From Actinomycetota bacterium (GTDB taxonomy: Bacteria > Actinomycetota > Actinomycetes > Actinomycetales > Dermatophilaceae), in the NCBI GenBank assembly GCA_020161845.1, contig JAIUNK010000001.1:62001-126000 (forward strand): DNA of 64,000 nucleotides. Reading direction: 5' to 3'. Below, piece by piece: positions 43,347 through 52,002 of this stretch. Positions within the stretch are counted from its first letter, which is position 1; each line of letters begins with the position of its first letter. The translations under genes and the position numbers were made by a program. A model generated the notes under the pieces. The model was given only the letters and a program-made list of their open reading frames with translations, made no database searches and was not told the origin of the DNA.

Positions 43347-44165
43347 ATGCACGCCGCCGCCTACCTGCCCGCCATCATGGACGCCCTCGGCCGGGAGTAC
43401 CCGCACGGCTGGCGGCACTCGGCCGCCGGGCCGGTCGTGCTGGAACCCCGCCGGGCCCACCCGGCCTTCCACGGCTGCTACGACTGGCACTCCGCCGTGC
43501 ACATGCACTGGGCGCTGGTGCGCCTGCTGCGGGACGGGACGGACGCCCCCGGCGCCCGGGCGCTGCTGGACGACCACCTGAACCCGGACGCGATCGCCGG
43601 CGAGCTGGCCTACCTCGCCGCGGACCCGCTGTTCGAGCGTCCCTACGGCTGGGGCTGGGCGCTGGAGCTGGCGGAGGAGGTGACCGGCTGGGACGACCCG
43701 GACGCGACCCGCTGGGCCGCGGCGCTGCGGCCCCTCGCCGACCTGCTGGCCGCGCGGTTCGTCGGCTGGCTGCCCGGCATGGCCCGTCCCGTGCGGGCGG
43801 GGATGCACCTCAACAGCGCCTTCGGGCTCACGCGGGCCCTGCGCTGGGCACGCCGCAGCGAGCGGGACGGGGATCCCGCGCTGCTGGCGGCCGTCACCGA
43901 CGCCGCGTCCCGCTGGTACGGCACCGACGCCGGCTACGACAACCGCTGGGAGCCCGACGGCTGGGACTTCCTCTCCCCCGGGCTGGCGGAGGCCGACCTG
44001 ATGGCGGGACTGCTGCCGTCCCCGCGGTTCGAGGAGTGGCTGGACGCCTTCCTGCCGTCCCTTGCTGCCGGCGAGCTCGGCGCCTGGGCCGAACCGGTGG
44101 CCGGTGGTGACCGCAGCGACGGGCAGGTGGCCCACCTCGACGGGCTCAACCTCCACCGCGCCGGG
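43347..44165 (+). pseudogene. DUF2891 protein, 3' end missing at the join to foreign sequence
   Basis: The first about 273 residues follow the DUF2891 pattern (RRAHPAFHGCYDWHSAVHMHW near the start; GWLPGMARPVRAGMHLNSAF; PDGWDFLSPGLAEADLM; VAHLDGLNLHRA). DUF2891 proteins usually have 330-350 residues, and the match stops exactly where the base composition falls (about 44161-44171). The reading frame then runs into AT-richer sequence without family similarity. The coding is intact before the join, so this is probably a full gene cut by the assembly, not a decayed one. A CACAAT box 7 bases before the ATG suggests a leaderless start. Confidence 0.8.
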
Positions 44166-44798
44166 GTGCTCAAAATACGTGTACTCCCCGTTTCGATAAA
44201 CAAAGGCCCGGATCGGTTCCAATTCGGAACCGCACGTGCCGACCACGACTCCGGCCCCATTGATGGAACTTGCCTGCGTGAAGGAGAATTCACCCACAGC
44301 AGCATCGGGAAGGGTGACAATGACCCCGTGCTTGGTACGCGTGTACGAATGAAGACGCGTCAGGTCATCGAGCAGATAATACGCCACCACGTCCTCCCGA
44401 TTGTTGACTCCGATAATGCCGGTCACGGGGGCTCCCGGCACATTCACCACCGTCAATCGCTCGTCAGCGAGGATGAACCCCGATTGCAGCAGAAATTCCG
44501 TTTCGGAAGGCTGGGTTGCAAACCCTCCCACCAGGGTTCCCTTATCATTGACTCCCAGCAACTCCGTCCAACCACCTTCCTCGACCGGAAGTTGTCCCGG
44601 GATCGACAGGGCGGTGGCTTCGTATTGTTTGGCGGGCAGGATTTTCACTCCTTGCTCAGCCGGCTTCTTTCCCTCGGCATCCGACCCGGCAAGCCCGGCG
44701 CCACTGATCGCCAGAAGGGTTAGGACGCCGAGCGATAGGGTACGCAGGGCCCGGGTGGGAGAGGAGAAACGTTGGATCGAATGAGAGTGTGACTTCAT
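44165..44798 (-). CDS. Exported HAF-like repeat protein, C-terminus missing
   Basis: About 210 residues start with a signal peptide (MKSHSHSIQRFSSPTRALRT then a hydrophobic run LGVLTLLAISGAGLAG). Repeated units of the kind GVNDKGTLVGGF, GVNNREDVVAYY and SINGAGVVVGTC, plus FVYRNGEYTYFEHPGA, match the HAF/PEP-CTERM-like extracellular repeat proteins. The frame continues into the actinobacterial side without the repeat, so the C-terminus is lost at the join. The function is unknown. Confidence 0.65.
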
Positions 44799-45090
44799 GG
44801 GGTCAAGGTGGAATGCAGTCCCGGCTTTCACGCACCAGAACGACTCCGATTTATTGCGTTGCTGTCTGGCCCCGAGGCAGGAAAGCCAGCGCTCCTAACG
44901 ACCAACTCCCGCCGATTGCTGAAGCACCACGCTTCCCTTTTGGGGATTCACCTCGGTATACGGAATTTCATCTTCAAACCCGCCAACCCGTTTCAAAGTT
45001 CTTCAATCCACTTCACCATGAAGCACGGATACTGCAGAATCTCCAGCCGATCTCCCCGAATGCGTCCCGGCCCGCTCACAACCGTCTAGC

Positions 45091-45834
45091 CTAATGGAAA
45101 TCCCTCGGGAGAAGCCGAAGGAAGGGCCAAGAGCTCACCCGTTTGGACAAGAGAGGGAACGAAACCGCATCCAACGACGGCCTCAAAAACGCGCGTGTCC
45201 GAAAAACTGAAAGCCCACGATTGCGTTCGATTACAAAGAGGAGGTCTCCGGTGACCTCAACATCCAAGGCCTCTCCGTCCAACTGGATATCTGCAAGTCG
45301 GGTGACCTGCTCGGGATAACTGACGTCCACGATGGTTACGCCCCAGTTTTGCGCACAATACGCCCATCCTCCCGAGACGTTCAGGGACCTCATATTGGAG
45401 AACAGTTCCAGTTCCCCCCGCAGTTCCGGCTGCCGCGGATCGGACACATCCAAGAGTTGTAGGCGTGAATAGTTGGCGACATAGGCAAGCCGGTTGGCGA
45501 GGTGTACCGCAGAGGTGCTCCGATGCTGATTCCAGGATGCGATCGGCTCGATGCGGTCCGGGCGGCTGACGTCGACCACTTGAATCGGTTCTTCGAAGAT
45601 CGAGCAATAGACTAGGGAATCGGCGACCGCAGCACCTCTGACCCAGCTGGAGGTGCCATACCGCCCCAACTCCACAGGAAATTGCGGATTAGAGACATCC
45701 ACGATGATCAGACCGGAAGAGTCGGCTAGGTAGGCCCGCCCGGACTGTACGGAGATATCAACGACATTGCCCGGCGTGTCGAAGCTTCCCACTTGTCGGG
45801 GCGCCGAGGGTTGGCTCACGTCGACAATGGTCAT
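45091..45834 (-). CDS. LVIVD-repeat beta-propeller protein, N-terminus missing
   Basis: This is a 247-residue C-terminal part of an LVIVD-repeat protein. Successive units read MTIVDVSQPSAP, GLIIVDVSNPQFP, PIQVVDVSRPDRI, RLQLLDVSDPRQP and GVTIVDVSYPEQV. The apparent start Met is inside the first repeat motif, so the true N-terminus lies upstream and is cut at about 45835. Such proteins are exported in Planctomycetes and Verrucomicrobia; their role is unknown. Confidence 0.7.
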   Translation of the reverse strand: MTIVDVSQPSAPRQVGSFDTPGNVVDISVQSGRAYLADSSGLIIVDVSNPQFPVELGRYGTSSWVRGAAVADSLVYCSIFEEPIQVVDVSRPDRIEPIASWNQHRSTSAVHLANRLAYVANYSRLQLLDVSDPRQPELRGELELFSNMRSLNVSGGWAYCAQNWGVTIVDVSYPEQVTRLADIQLDGEALDVEVTGDLLFVIERNRGLSVFRTRAFLRPSLDAVSFPLLSKRVSSWPFLRLLPRDFH

Positions 45835-45839
45835 TCGTC

Positions 45840-46092
45840 CTGGCCCTCCCCACTGTCGGGCGTGAAGCAGATCCAGGCCCCAGTCTTATTCGCGTGGGGC
45901 GGCCAGGATGACCGGATTGATCCCGCCGACGGCCATCGGTTTGTCGAGGCGCTGCAACGGGAAGGCAAGGTGCACCGGTCCATCTTCGAGGCGGACGAGG
46001 GACACGGATTCGAGTCGCCCGCCAACGTCGAAGAGTTCTTCGGGGCCGTGGAGGGCTTTGTGGCCGAGCACCTCCGAATCAGCGGCCAGTAG
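45840..46092 (+). CDS. C-terminal fragment of an S9 peptidase-like alpha/beta hydrolase
   Basis: About 80 residues begin SPLSGVKQIQAPVLFAWGGQDDRIDPADG and end near GHGFESPANVEEFFGAVEGFVAEHL. This is the last part of a prolyl-oligopeptidase-type catalytic domain, with the catalytic Asp in GGQDDR and His in DEGHGF. The serine nucleophile and everything before are absent. The upstream frame is not homologous. Confidence 0.65.
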
Positions 46093-46293
46093 CCGGACGC
46101 GAAACACAAACGGATTCGACGTTTGGCGGAACGACAGGGAATCAGCGTCAACAAGCTGGTCAAGGAATGGGCCACCGTGGCGCTGGCCCAGCACAAGCAA
46201 CTTGACCTACGAGCGGACCGGCTGCATGCGACTGCGAGACGCAGACTAGCGCAGCAACCAGCCGAAATAGACACTCACTCGCTCCAAACATGA
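46093..46293 (+). CDS. Ribbon-helix-helix (CopG/HicB-like) C-terminal fragment
   Basis: The frame reads [35 protein letters not shown], the pattern of a ribbon-helix-helix antitoxin, without its start codon. It follows the S9 stop directly and its own stop overlaps the sulfatase ATG, so the 3' boundary may be either natural or another join. No toxin gene is visible. Confidence 0.35.
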   Translation, partial: PDAKHKRIRRLAERQGISVNKLVKEWATVALAQHKQLDLRADRLHATARRRLAQQPAEIDTHSLQT

Positions 46294-46575
46294 AATCCAT
46301 CCTGCGCCTCGCTTCGCTCATCCTTCCGTGGCTGCTGTGTTTTCATTCACGCGCCCCGGCGGCGGACGGGCCCAATATCGTCGTTTTTCTCGCCGATGAC
46401 GCCGGTTGGGGCGATTTCAGCCAGTCCGGGAACCGGCAGGTGAGCACGCCGAACATCGACAGCATCGCGAAAGGCGGCGTTTCACTCGATCGTTTCTTTG
46501 TCTGTCCCGTTTGCTCGCCGACGCGCGCGGAATTCCTCACCGGGCGTTACCATCCCCGTGGCGGCGTTCGCGGTG
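46290..46575 (+). CDS. Sulfatase N-terminal fragment
   Basis: About 95 residues of a type I sulfatase: signal peptide ([20 protein letters not shown]), metal-site stretch [29 protein letters not shown], and the formylglycine motif [13 protein letters not shown] with the Cys that is oxidised in active sulfatases. The next expected residues HPRGGVRGV are present, then the protein changes to unrelated sequence. The remaining three quarters of the enzyme are missing. Confidence 0.75.
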
Positions 46576-47238
46576 TACCTGCCGACGAAGGAGTCCACGG
46601 CCGCCGTCTTGCTGCTGCTCCTGATCGGCGATGTGGTGGGGGTGGCGCGGTACCGGAAGGCCGCCAGTTGGCCGCTGCTGCGCCGACTGCTGCCCAGCGT
46701 GCTCCCCGGGGTGGCCGTCGGTGCGGTGTTCCTGCGCGTCGTGGACGACCACACCCTGCGGCTCTCGATCGGCGTGATCCTCACCGTCATGGTGGCGATC
46801 CAGCTGACGCTGCGGCTGCGCCACCGTCGCCGGACTGACCCCCGCCCGGACGGACCCACCCCACCCGACGTACCGGAGCAACCCCACCGCCTCGCCGGCG
46901 TCGCGGCCGGCATCGCCGCCGGATTCACCACGATGACCGCCAACGCCGCGGGGCCGGTGATGACCCTCTACCTGCTCGCGTGCCGCGTCGACAAGATGGC
47001 GTTCGTCGGGACGAATGCGTGGTTCTTCCTCCTGGTCAACCTCAGCAAGACGCCGTTCAGCGCCGCGCTGGGGCTGTTCCCGGCGTCGACGCTGGCGCTG
47101 ACGGTCGCCTTGGCGCCGTTCGTCCTGGCCGGGACGTGGCTGGGCGTCAAGCTGGTACGTCGGGTCGACCAGCGCACGTTCGACGCGCTGGCGCTGGCCG
47201 CAAGCGCGGTGGCCGCTGTGGCGCTGCTGGTCCGCTGA
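46555..47238 (+). CDS. TauE/SafE-type membrane permease, N-terminus missing
   Basis: These 227 residues are of the sulfite/organosulfonate exporter family: [72 protein letters not shown], and [15 protein letters not shown]. About six helices are seen where the family normally has eight; the first helix and the usual GxGGG-type start are absent because of the join near 46554-46575. The ATG/GTG candidates upstream lie in the sulfatase fragment, so no real start is in the window. Confidence 0.8.
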   Translation, partial: PVAAFAVYLPTKESTAAVLLLLLIGDVVGVARYRKAASWPLLRRLLPSVLPGVAVGAVFLRVVDDHTLRLSIGVILTVMVAIQLTLRLRHRRRTDPRPDGPTPPDVPEQPHRLAGVAAGIAAGFTTMTANAAGPVMTLYLLACRVDKMAFVGTNAWFFLLVNLSKTPFSAALGLFPASTLALTVALAPFVLAGTWLGVKLVRRVDQRTFDALALAASAVAAVALLVR

Positions 47239-47286
47239 CGCGGTTCCGCTGGTCCGCTGACGCGGTGCTGCTGGTCCGCTGACGCG
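47227..47286 (+). repeat. 22-bp tandem repeat across the tauE stop
   Basis: CTGGTCCGCTGACGCGG occurs at 47227-47243, 47249-47265 and (without the last base) 47271-47286, with a 22-base period. The first copy contains the tauE stop codon. Confidence 0.8.
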
Positions 47287-47440
47287 TTCCCGATCGACGC
47301 GGACGCGGTCCCGCTGGACGTGGACGACCGCTTGAGTCGTGGACGGATGTGTCGATGGGGTGATGCCGGTCCCCTTCCTGCGCGTCGTACGGGCGCCCGC
47401 GCCGGCCCCGCCCGCGCCCCGCAGCGAAGGAGTCCCCTCA

Positions 47441-48202
47441 GTGGACCAGCCCACCATGTTCGTCGAGCCCGCCGAGACCGTCGAGACACTCGACACCGTC
47501 GAGGCCGTCGAGGCCGTCGAGGCTGTCGTCACCGTCGACATCGTCGAGGTCGCGTCCGACGCCGACCTGGCCCAGCAGCCTGACAGCGACCTCGGTCAGC
47601 AGCCCGCCTCCGCGGTCGCCGCGTACTTCGGCGAGACGCAGGAGGAGGCGGAGGCGGCTTTCGTGGCAACCCGCAGCGGCGTCGTCGAGGCCGTCCGCGA
47701 GGTGCTTCCCACGCAGGTCCAGGCCGCCGAAACCGCCCTGGCGGCCCCGGCCGCCGAGGCGTCGACCTATGTGTGGCCAAGCCTGGTCGTCTCCTCGCTC
47801 GCGCTGTCCGCCGAGGGTTACCCGGTGCCGACCGAGGCCGAGGTCGCCGCCCTGTTCGACCGCTGGAACGCCGCGCTGCAGACCGGCGACCCGGCCGAGG
47901 TCGTGGCGCTGTACGCCCCGCAGGCCACGCTGCTGCCGACGCTGTCGCCGACGTTCTGCGACGACCAGCCCAGCAAGATCGAGTACTTCACCGCCTTCCT
48001 GGCCAAGCAGCCCTGGGGGACGGTGACGAACCGGACGATCTACCGCGGTCACGGCATCGCCGTCGACACCGGTCACTACACCTTCCACCTGGCCCTGACC
48101 GGGGATGACGTCGCGGCACGCTACACCTTCACCTACGTCTGGGACGGCGGGCACTGGCTGATCTCCAGCCACCACTCCTCGGCCGAGCCGCAGCGGGCCT
48201 GA
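47441..48202 (+). CDS. NTF2-like (SnoaL/CaMKII-AD type) protein with Val/Glu-rich N-terminal region
   Basis: This 253-residue protein has a C-terminal NTF2-like cone domain (about residues 128-245): VAALFDRWNAALQTGDPAEVVALYAPQATLLPTL, TIYRGHGIAVDTGHYTF, YTFTYVWDGGHWLISSHHSS. This is the SgcJ/CaMKII-association type. The N-terminal 110 residues include a repetitive TVE/AVE stretch (TVETLDTVEAVEAVEAVV). GTG at 47441 with a CGAAGGAG site is preferred over GTG at 47339. The function is unknown. Confidence 0.75.
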   Translation: MDQPTMFVEPAETVETLDTVEAVEAVEAVVTVDIVEVASDADLAQQPDSDLGQQPASAVAAYFGETQEEAEAAFVATRSGVVEAVREVLPTQVQAAETALAAPAAEASTYVWPSLVVSSLALSAEGYPVPTEAEVAALFDRWNAALQTGDPAEVVALYAPQATLLPTLSPTFCDDQPSKIEYFTAFLAKQPWGTVTNRTIYRGHGIAVDTGHYTFHLALTGDDVAARYTFTYVWDGGHWLISSHHSSAEPQRA

Positions 48203-48244
48203 CCGCTGCCCGCCGGGCGAGCGATCAGCCCGAGGGGCTAGCGA

Positions 48245-50269
48245 TCAGCCGATCGGAGCGGGTTCGGTCGCCTCGTCGGTGATCGCCCCGGCGAACTGGC
48301 TGCGGTAGAGCCGCGCGTAGGCGCCGTCCGCCGCGAGCAGCCCCGCGTGCGTGCCCTGCTCGACGATCGCGCCGTCCTCCATCACGAGGATGAGATCGGC
48401 GTCTCGAATGGTAGACAGGCGGTGGGCGATGACGAAGCTGGTCCGGTCGGTACGCAGCGCCGCCATCGCCTGCTGCAGCAGCAGTTCGGTGCGGGTGTCG
48501 ACCGAGCTGGTGGCCTCGTCGAGGATCAGCAGGCTCGGCTGGCTCAGGAACGCCCGCGCGATGGTGATCAGCTGCTTCTCGCCGGCCGACACGTTGGATC
48601 CCTCGTCGTCCAGGACGGTGTCGTAGCCGTCCGGGAGGTGGGCGACGAACCGATCGACGTACGTCGCCTCGGCCGCCGCCCTGATCTCGGCGTCGGTCGC
48701 GCCCGGTTTGCCATAGGCGATGTTGTCGCGGATGGTGCCCTGGAAGAGCCACGTGTCCTGCAGGACCATCCCGATCTGGTCGCGCAGTTCGCGCCGGGGC
48801 ATCGCGGCGATGTCGACGCCGTCCAGGGTGATCCGGCCACCGTCCAGCTCGTAGAACCGCATGATCAGGTTGACCAGCGTGGTCTTGCCCGCCCCGGTCG
48901 GCCCGACGATGGCCACCGTCTGGCCGGGCTCGACGACCAGCGACAGGTCGTGGATCAGCGGCGCGTCGGGTCGGTAGGAGAACGAGACGGCCTCGAACTC
49001 GATCCGGCCGCGGGCCGGGCCGGTGCGTCCGGTGGCGGCCGCCTCCGGGATCTGCTCGGGCGCGTCGAGCAGCTCGAAGACCCGCTCCGCCGACGCGACG
49101 CCGCTCTGCAGCAGGTTCGCCATCGAGGCCACCTGGGTGAGTGGCTGGGTGAACTGGCGGCTGTACTGGATGAAGGCCTGCACCTCGCCCAGGCTCAACG
49201 AGCCGCTGGCCACGCGCAGCCCCCCGACGACGGCGACCCCGACGAAGGACAGGTTCCCGACCAGAAACATCACGGGCATCATCAGGCCCGAGATGAACTG
49301 CGCACCGAATGCGGCGTCGTGCAAGCGCTGATTGGTCGCCTGCATGCTCGCGACGACCTCGCGGCGCCGACCGAAGACCGTCACCAGCTCGTGGCCCGTG
49401 AAGGCCTCCTCGATCGCGCCGTTGAGGTGCCCGGTCTCCGCCCACTGAGCGATGAACTGCCGCTGGCTGCGCTTGCCGATCAGGGCGGTCGCGATGATCG
49501 ACGCCGGGATCGCCACCAGCGCGATTACCGTGAGCAGGGGCGAGACCAGCAGCATCATGACCAGGATGCCGAGGACCGTGACGAGGGAGTTGAGCAGCTG
49601 GCCGAAGGTCTGCTGCAGACTCATACCGAGGTTGTCGATGTCGTTGGTCACCCGCGACAGCAACTCGCCGCGCGGCTGGGCGTCGAAGTAGCTCAGCGGC
49701 AGGGCGTGCAGCTTCTCCTCGACGTCGCGGCGCAGCCGGCGCATCGTCGTCATCGAGATGAGGTTCACCAGCCATCCCGAGGCCCACATGAGTACGGCGG
49801 ACACGGCGTACAGCCCGAGCACGAGCAGCAGCACCCGACCGACGGCGCCGAAGTCGACGCCCTGGCCGGGAACCAGGTCCATCGCGGCGACCATGTCGGC
49901 GAAGGTCCCCTGCCCCTGCGCCCGCAGTCCGGCCACGACCTGGTCCTTGCTCATTCCCGGGGGCAGCTGCCGCCCGATCAGGCCGCTGAAGATGAGGTCC
50001 GTGGCATGGCCGAGCACCCGCGGGCCCACCACCGACAGCGCCACGCTGGCCACGGTCAGCGCCACCGCGACGATGACCTGGGCCCGCATCGGTCCGAGCA
50101 GACCGAGCAGGCGCATTCCGGAGGCGCGGAAGTTCAACGATTTCTGCGCCGGGCCGCCGGCCATCGGGCCGTGGCCGTGACCCGTGGCCGGGCGGCGCGT
50201 GGCCGCCAGCGTCTGACCGGTCGGGTTCTTGGCCGTGCCGCCCTGCGGCGTACCTTCATCCCGTGCCAT
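48245..50269 (-). CDS. ABC exporter half-transporter, second subunit
   Basis: This 674-residue fused membrane/ATPase protein has six membrane helices after a 50-residue hydrophilic N-terminus. The ATPase domain has Walker A GPTGAGKTT, the signature NVSAGEKQLI (Gly-Glu-Lys instead of GGQ), and Walker B LLILDEATSS. With the overlapping first subunit it forms a heterodimeric multidrug-type exporter. The start overlaps the partner's stop by one base. Confidence 0.92.
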   Translation of the reverse strand: MARDEGTPQGGTAKNPTGQTLAATRRPATGHGHGPMAGGPAQKSLNFRASGMRLLGLLGPMRAQVIVAVALTVASVALSVVGPRVLGHATDLIFSGLIGRQLPPGMSKDQVVAGLRAQGQGTFADMVAAMDLVPGQGVDFGAVGRVLLLVLGLYAVSAVLMWASGWLVNLISMTTMRRLRRDVEEKLHALPLSYFDAQPRGELLSRVTNDIDNLGMSLQQTFGQLLNSLVTVLGILVMMLLVSPLLTVIALVAIPASIIATALIGKRSQRQFIAQWAETGHLNGAIEEAFTGHELVTVFGRRREVVASMQATNQRLHDAAFGAQFISGLMMPVMFLVGNLSFVGVAVVGGLRVASGSLSLGEVQAFIQYSRQFTQPLTQVASMANLLQSGVASAERVFELLDAPEQIPEAAATGRTGPARGRIEFEAVSFSYRPDAPLIHDLSLVVEPGQTVAIVGPTGAGKTTLVNLIMRFYELDGGRITLDGVDIAAMPRRELRDQIGMVLQDTWLFQGTIRDNIAYGKPGATDAEIRAAAEATYVDRFVAHLPDGYDTVLDDEGSNVSAGEKQLITIARAFLSQPSLLILDEATSSVDTRTELLLQQAMAALRTDRTSFVIAHRLSTIRDADLILVMEDGAIVEQGTHAGLLAADGAYARLYRSQFAGAITDEATEPAPIG

Positions 50270-52002
50270 CAGGCCGCCTCCTCCGCGCTGAGCTGGGACG
50301 CCACGATCTCGGCGTACGTCGGGCAGGTCGCCACCAGCTCCTCGTGCCGCCCGATCCCGACCACGCGGCCGGCGTCGAGGACGACGATCTGGTCGGCGTC
50401 GGCGATCGTGGAGACCCGCTGGGCCACGATCAGGACCGTGCAGCGCCGGGTCAGCGGCCGCAGCGCCGCGCGCAGCCGGGCGTCGGTGGTCAGGTCGAGC
50501 GCGCTGAAACTGTCGTCGAACAGATAGATCTCCGGCTGGGCGACCAGGGCCCGAGCGATGCACAGGCGTTGTCGCTGGCCGCCGGAGACGTTCGTGCCGC
50601 CCTGGGCGATCGACGCCTCCAGAGCGCCGTCCATCCGCCGCACGAAATCCTCGGCCTGGGCCACGCGCAACGCGGCCCACAGGTCGTCGTCGGTGGCGTC
50701 CGGATTGCCGTAGCGCAGGTTGCTGGCGACGGTGCCGGAGAACAGGTACGGCCGTTGCGGCACGATCGCCACCCGACTCCACAGGTCCGCCGGATCCAGG
50801 TCTCGGACGTCCACGCCGTCGACACACACCCGGCCGCCGGTCGCATCGAACAGCCGCGGGAGCAGGTTGACCAGCGTGGTCTTGCCGGCCCCGGTGCTGC
50901 CGATGACCGCGGTGGTGGTGCCGGGGCGGGCCGTGAACGACACGTCGTGCAACACCGGGGCGTCGGCGCCCGGGTAGGTGAATTCGACCCGGTCCAGCTC
51001 GACAAGACCCTGCGTGTCCCCGATCCGCACGGGCGTCGCGGGCGGCACAACGCTGGAGTCGGTGGTCAGGACCTCCCCGATCCGTTCCGCGGAGACCGCG
51101 GCGCGCGGCACCATCGTGGCCACCATCGTCGCCATCATCACCGACATCAGGATCTGGATGAGATAGCTCATGTACGCGAAGAGGGCGCCCACCAGCATGT
51201 TTCCGCTGTCGACGCGGTGCCCGCCGAACCAGATCACCGCCGTCGTGGACAGGTTCATGATGAGCATGACGATCGGGAACATCAGCACCATCAACCGGCC
51301 GACGCCCAGCCCGGTCTCGGTCAGCGCCTGGTTGGCGGCGGCGAACCGGTCCCGCTCGTGATCCTCCCGCACGAACGCCCGCACCACCCGGATGCCGGTG
51401 ATCTGCTCGCGCATCACCCGGTTCACGGCGTCGATGCGGGTCTGCATCTGCCGGAACAGCGGGACCATCTTGCGCACGACCAGCAGGATCGCGATCGCCA
51501 ACACGGGCACCGCGACCGCGACGAGCCAGGACAGTCCGACGTCCTCGCGCAGCGCCATGATGACGCCGCCGACCATCATGATCGGCGCGCCGACCAGGAT
51601 CACGCAGCCCATGACGACGAGCTGCTGAAGCTGCTGGACGTCGTTCGTGGTGCGCGTGATGAGCGAGGGGGCGCCGAACTGGTTGACCTCGCGGGAGCTG
51701 AACGACATGACGCGCTCGAAGAGGTGCGCCCGAATGTCGCGGCCCATCCCCATCGCCGCGTGGGCGCCGTTCCAGACGGCCGCGATCTGGCACACGGCCT
51801 GGACCACGCTCGCCACGAGCATGATGAGCGAGACGCTCCAGATGTGGCCGGTGTCGCCCTTGGCCACCCCGTTGTCGATGATGTCGGCGTTCAGACTCGG
51901 CAGGAACAGCGACGCGATGGTCGCGATCAACTGCAGCACGACGACGGCAGCCAGATAGCCCCGGTAGGGGCGCAGGTGGTCGCGCAGGACTGTGGTCAGC
52001 AT
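50269..52002 (-). CDS. ABC exporter half-transporter, first subunit
   Basis: This 577-residue subunit has six membrane helices, Walker A GSTGAGKTT, signature NVSGGQRQRL and IYLFDDSFSALD, where the catalytic Glu after Walker B is Asp. One degenerate site of this kind is typical of heterodimeric exporters. The ATG overlaps the TetR gene end by 7 bases. The 1360-residue frame running through both exporter genes is an artefact of a shared frame. Confidence 0.92.
   Translation of the reverse strand: MLTTVLRDHLRPYRGYLAAVVVLQLIATIASLFLPSLNADIIDNGVAKGDTGHIWSVSLIMLVASVVQAVCQIAAVWNGAHAAMGMGRDIRAHLFERVMSFSSREVNQFGAPSLITRTTNDVQQLQQLVVMGCVILVGAPIMMVGGVIMALREDVGLSWLVAVAVPVLAIAILLVVRKMVPLFRQMQTRIDAVNRVMREQITGIRVVRAFVREDHERDRFAAANQALTETGLGVGRLMVLMFPIVMLIMNLSTTAVIWFGGHRVDSGNMLVGALFAYMSYLIQILMSVMMATMVATMVPRAAVSAERIGEVLTTDSSVVPPATPVRIGDTQGLVELDRVEFTYPGADAPVLHDVSFTARPGTTTAVIGSTGAGKTTLVNLLPRLFDATGGRVCVDGVDVRDLDPADLWSRVAIVPQRPYLFSGTVASNLRYGNPDATDDDLWAALRVAQAEDFVRRMDGALEASIAQGGTNVSGGQRQRLCIARALVAQPEIYLFDDSFSALDLTTDARLRAALRPLTRRCTVLIVAQRVSTIADADQIVVLDAGRVVGIGRHEELVATCPTYAEIVASQLSAEEAA

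Larger units (their letters stand above)
44165..46555. other. AT-richer block of joined foreign gene fragments
   Basis: Base composition drops visibly against both flanks, and the genes are of a Verrucomicrobia/Planctomycetes kind. Five partial genes lie here, each missing the end that faces a join, and no complete gene is seen. Internal joins are likely near 45835-45845 and 46085-46100. No transposase, integrase, inverted repeats or target duplication is visible at its edges. The 292 bases at 44799-45090 hold no supportable gene. Confidence 0.75.

Noticed and set aside
42234-44723. A frame joining GH1 shadow sequence, DUF2891 and the foreign block
   Set aside because: It crosses a composition break and different families; the continuity is accidental and results from the join.
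44808-45089. A small plus-strand frame between the HAF-like and LVIVD genes
   Set aside because: No motif, no ribosome site and no sensible composition; probably non-coding.
44165-46555. Horizontal transfer of a sulfatase/LVIVD island into an actinobacterium
   Set aside because: All genes are cut at the joins and no mobility genes or repeats are present, so misassembly is the simpler reading, though read data are needed to settle it.
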